Source of the DNA: Vulcanimicrobiota bacterium
Lineage (GTDB): Bacteria > Vulcanimicrobiota > Vulcanimicrobiia > Vulcanimicrobiales > Vulcanimicrobiaceae
Length of the DNA stretch: 5,361 bases
Reading direction: 5' to 3'
NCBI GenBank assembly: GCA_013289785.1
Contig: JABCZE010000141.1
Span: 1 to 5,361, forward strand
Shown: positions 4,792-5,361 of the stretch, one piece after another
Position numbering within the stretch: position 1 is the first letter of the stretch
Layout: every line of letters begins with the position of its first letter
The notes under the pieces: generated by a model
What the model was told of the DNA's origin: nothing
What the model saw: the letters and a program-made list of their open reading frames with translations, nothing else
Database searches by the model: none
Program-made: the position numbers and the translations under genes

Positions 4792-5361
4792 ATGAATTTG
4801 ATCACTCGGCGAATAGCGGCGGGCGCGGCGGCCCTGGCTTTGGTAGCCTACGCCGTGCCGGCAGCTGCCGATGACGTGACGCTCCTATCCGTTCAGGCGG
4901 GCAGTTCGGTGGTGCTCAGCGCCGCGGGGTTGACCCGGGTGGCGGTGGGCGACGGGGCGATCGCCGGCGCCGTGCCGGTCGGGACGTCACAGGTAGTCAT
5001 AAACGGCAAGGAGCCCGGCCACACGACCGTCGTCGTCTGGGCCGGTGGCCGCCGCGTGACCTATGCCGTGACCGTCACCGAACAGGTCCTCGACGATATC
5101 GCGCAGATGCTGCGCAGCGCCATCCTGATCAAAGGCGTCGAGGTGGTCACGGTCGACCACTCCGTCATTGTGCGCGGGTCGGTCGCCGACGGGGCGCAGT
5201 TCGGCCAGATCGCGGACATCGTAGCGCGTTTTAGGGACGTAGTGTTGCTGCAAAAAGGCGTCATCGTCAACGCCGTCACGATCACGCAGAACCTCGGCAA
5301 CCTCCAGCACGCGATCGCAAGCATACCCGGCTCGAGCGACATTCGCGTCGATCCGGACGGC
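4792..5361 (+). CDS. cpaC: CpaC/RcpA-type pilus secretin, N-terminal part (runs off the right edge)
   Basis: 190 codons are open to the window end with no stop. A signal peptide is clear: MNLITRR, a hydrophobic core, then VPAAA-DD with cleavage likely after A26. Residues about 28-96 match the N-terminal domain of type II/IV pilus secretins: VTLLSVQAGSSVVLSAAGLT at 29-48, then RVAVGD, and the typical VINGKEPGHTTVVVW at 69-83. Residues about 97-165 look like a BON-type domain (GVEVVTVDHSVIVRGSVADG at 115-134, then VLLQKGVIVNAV), and a further repeat appears to start near QNLGNLQHAIASIPG. In CpaC this region precedes the membrane-embedded secretin ring, which would lie beyond base 5361 and is not seen. 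Such secretins form the outer-membrane channel of the Tad pilus. The gene is divergent from the rest of the locus rather than between cpaB and the cpaE part. Confidence 0.88.
   Translation, partial: MNLITRRIAAGAAALALVAYAVPAAADDVTLLSVQAGSSVVLSAAGLTRVAVGDGAIAGAVPVGTSQVVINGKEPGHTTVVVWAGGRRVTYAVTVTEQVLDDIAQMLRSAILIKGVEVVTVDHSVIVRGSVADGAQFGQIADIVARFRDVVLLQKGVIVNAVTITQNLGNLQHAIASIPGSSDIRVDPDG

Noticed and set aside
4987..5342. Two minus-strand open frames opposite the cpaC-like gene.
   Set aside because: The plus strand encodes a clear signal peptide and secretin N-terminal motifs; the opposite frames are compositional shadows.
1..5361. CRISPR arrays, tRNA/rRNA genes, insertion sequences or attachment sites.
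   Set aside because: No regularly spaced repeats, cloverleaf-like segments, transposase frames or flanking terminal repeats were seen; the window is accounted for by pilus genes and short intergenic regions.

Overview
The window is the head of a Tad/Flp (type IVc) pilus locus in a GC-rich (about 60% by eye) diderm bacterium. A divergent gene encodes the N-terminal part of a CpaC/RcpA-type outer-membrane secretin, which implies an outer membrane. The phylum cannot be fixed from the sequence. The gene order, the ATPase fusion and the stalk-domain-like exported protein would fit a lineage outside the well-studied Proteobacteria (an Eremiobacterota-like organism is one guess, held weakly).

Layout: most of the window is a minus-strand gene series read from right to left. 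It starts with an unrecognised exported protein of 245 aa (3863-4600). Next come a 53-aa Flp major pilin (3599-3760), the prepilin peptidase CpaA (2979-3494), the periplasmic or inner-membrane assembly protein CpaB/RcpC (2110-2979), a single 677-aa polypeptide joining a CpaE/TadZ-like ATPase to a complete CpaF/TadA motor ATPase (67-2100), and the first 24 codons of a TadB-like platform protein (1-73). The last four are tightly coupled by overlaps of 1 and 7 nt and a gap of 9 nt. On the plus strand the CpaC-like gene starts at 4792 and runs off the right edge.

Regulatory layout: the 191-bp divergent region (4601-4791) holds a good sigma70-type promoter facing left (TTAACA, 17 bp, TAGAAT) and an extended -10 element facing right. 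A hairpin lies between the exported-protein gene and flp. A strong 13-bp hairpin followed by a T-rich run lies between flp and cpaA, where it could hold down expression of the machinery genes relative to the abundant pilin.

How the genes work together: CpaA cleaves the Flp leader after Gly14. The CpaF half powers pilin polymerisation through the TadB (and presumably TadC) platform. The fused CpaE half would position the motor. CpaB and the CpaC secretin carry the fibre across the periplasm and outer membrane. The main novelties are the CpaE::CpaF fusion, the displaced divergent cpaC, the unknown exported protein heading the operon, and the structured flp-cpaA intergenic RNA.
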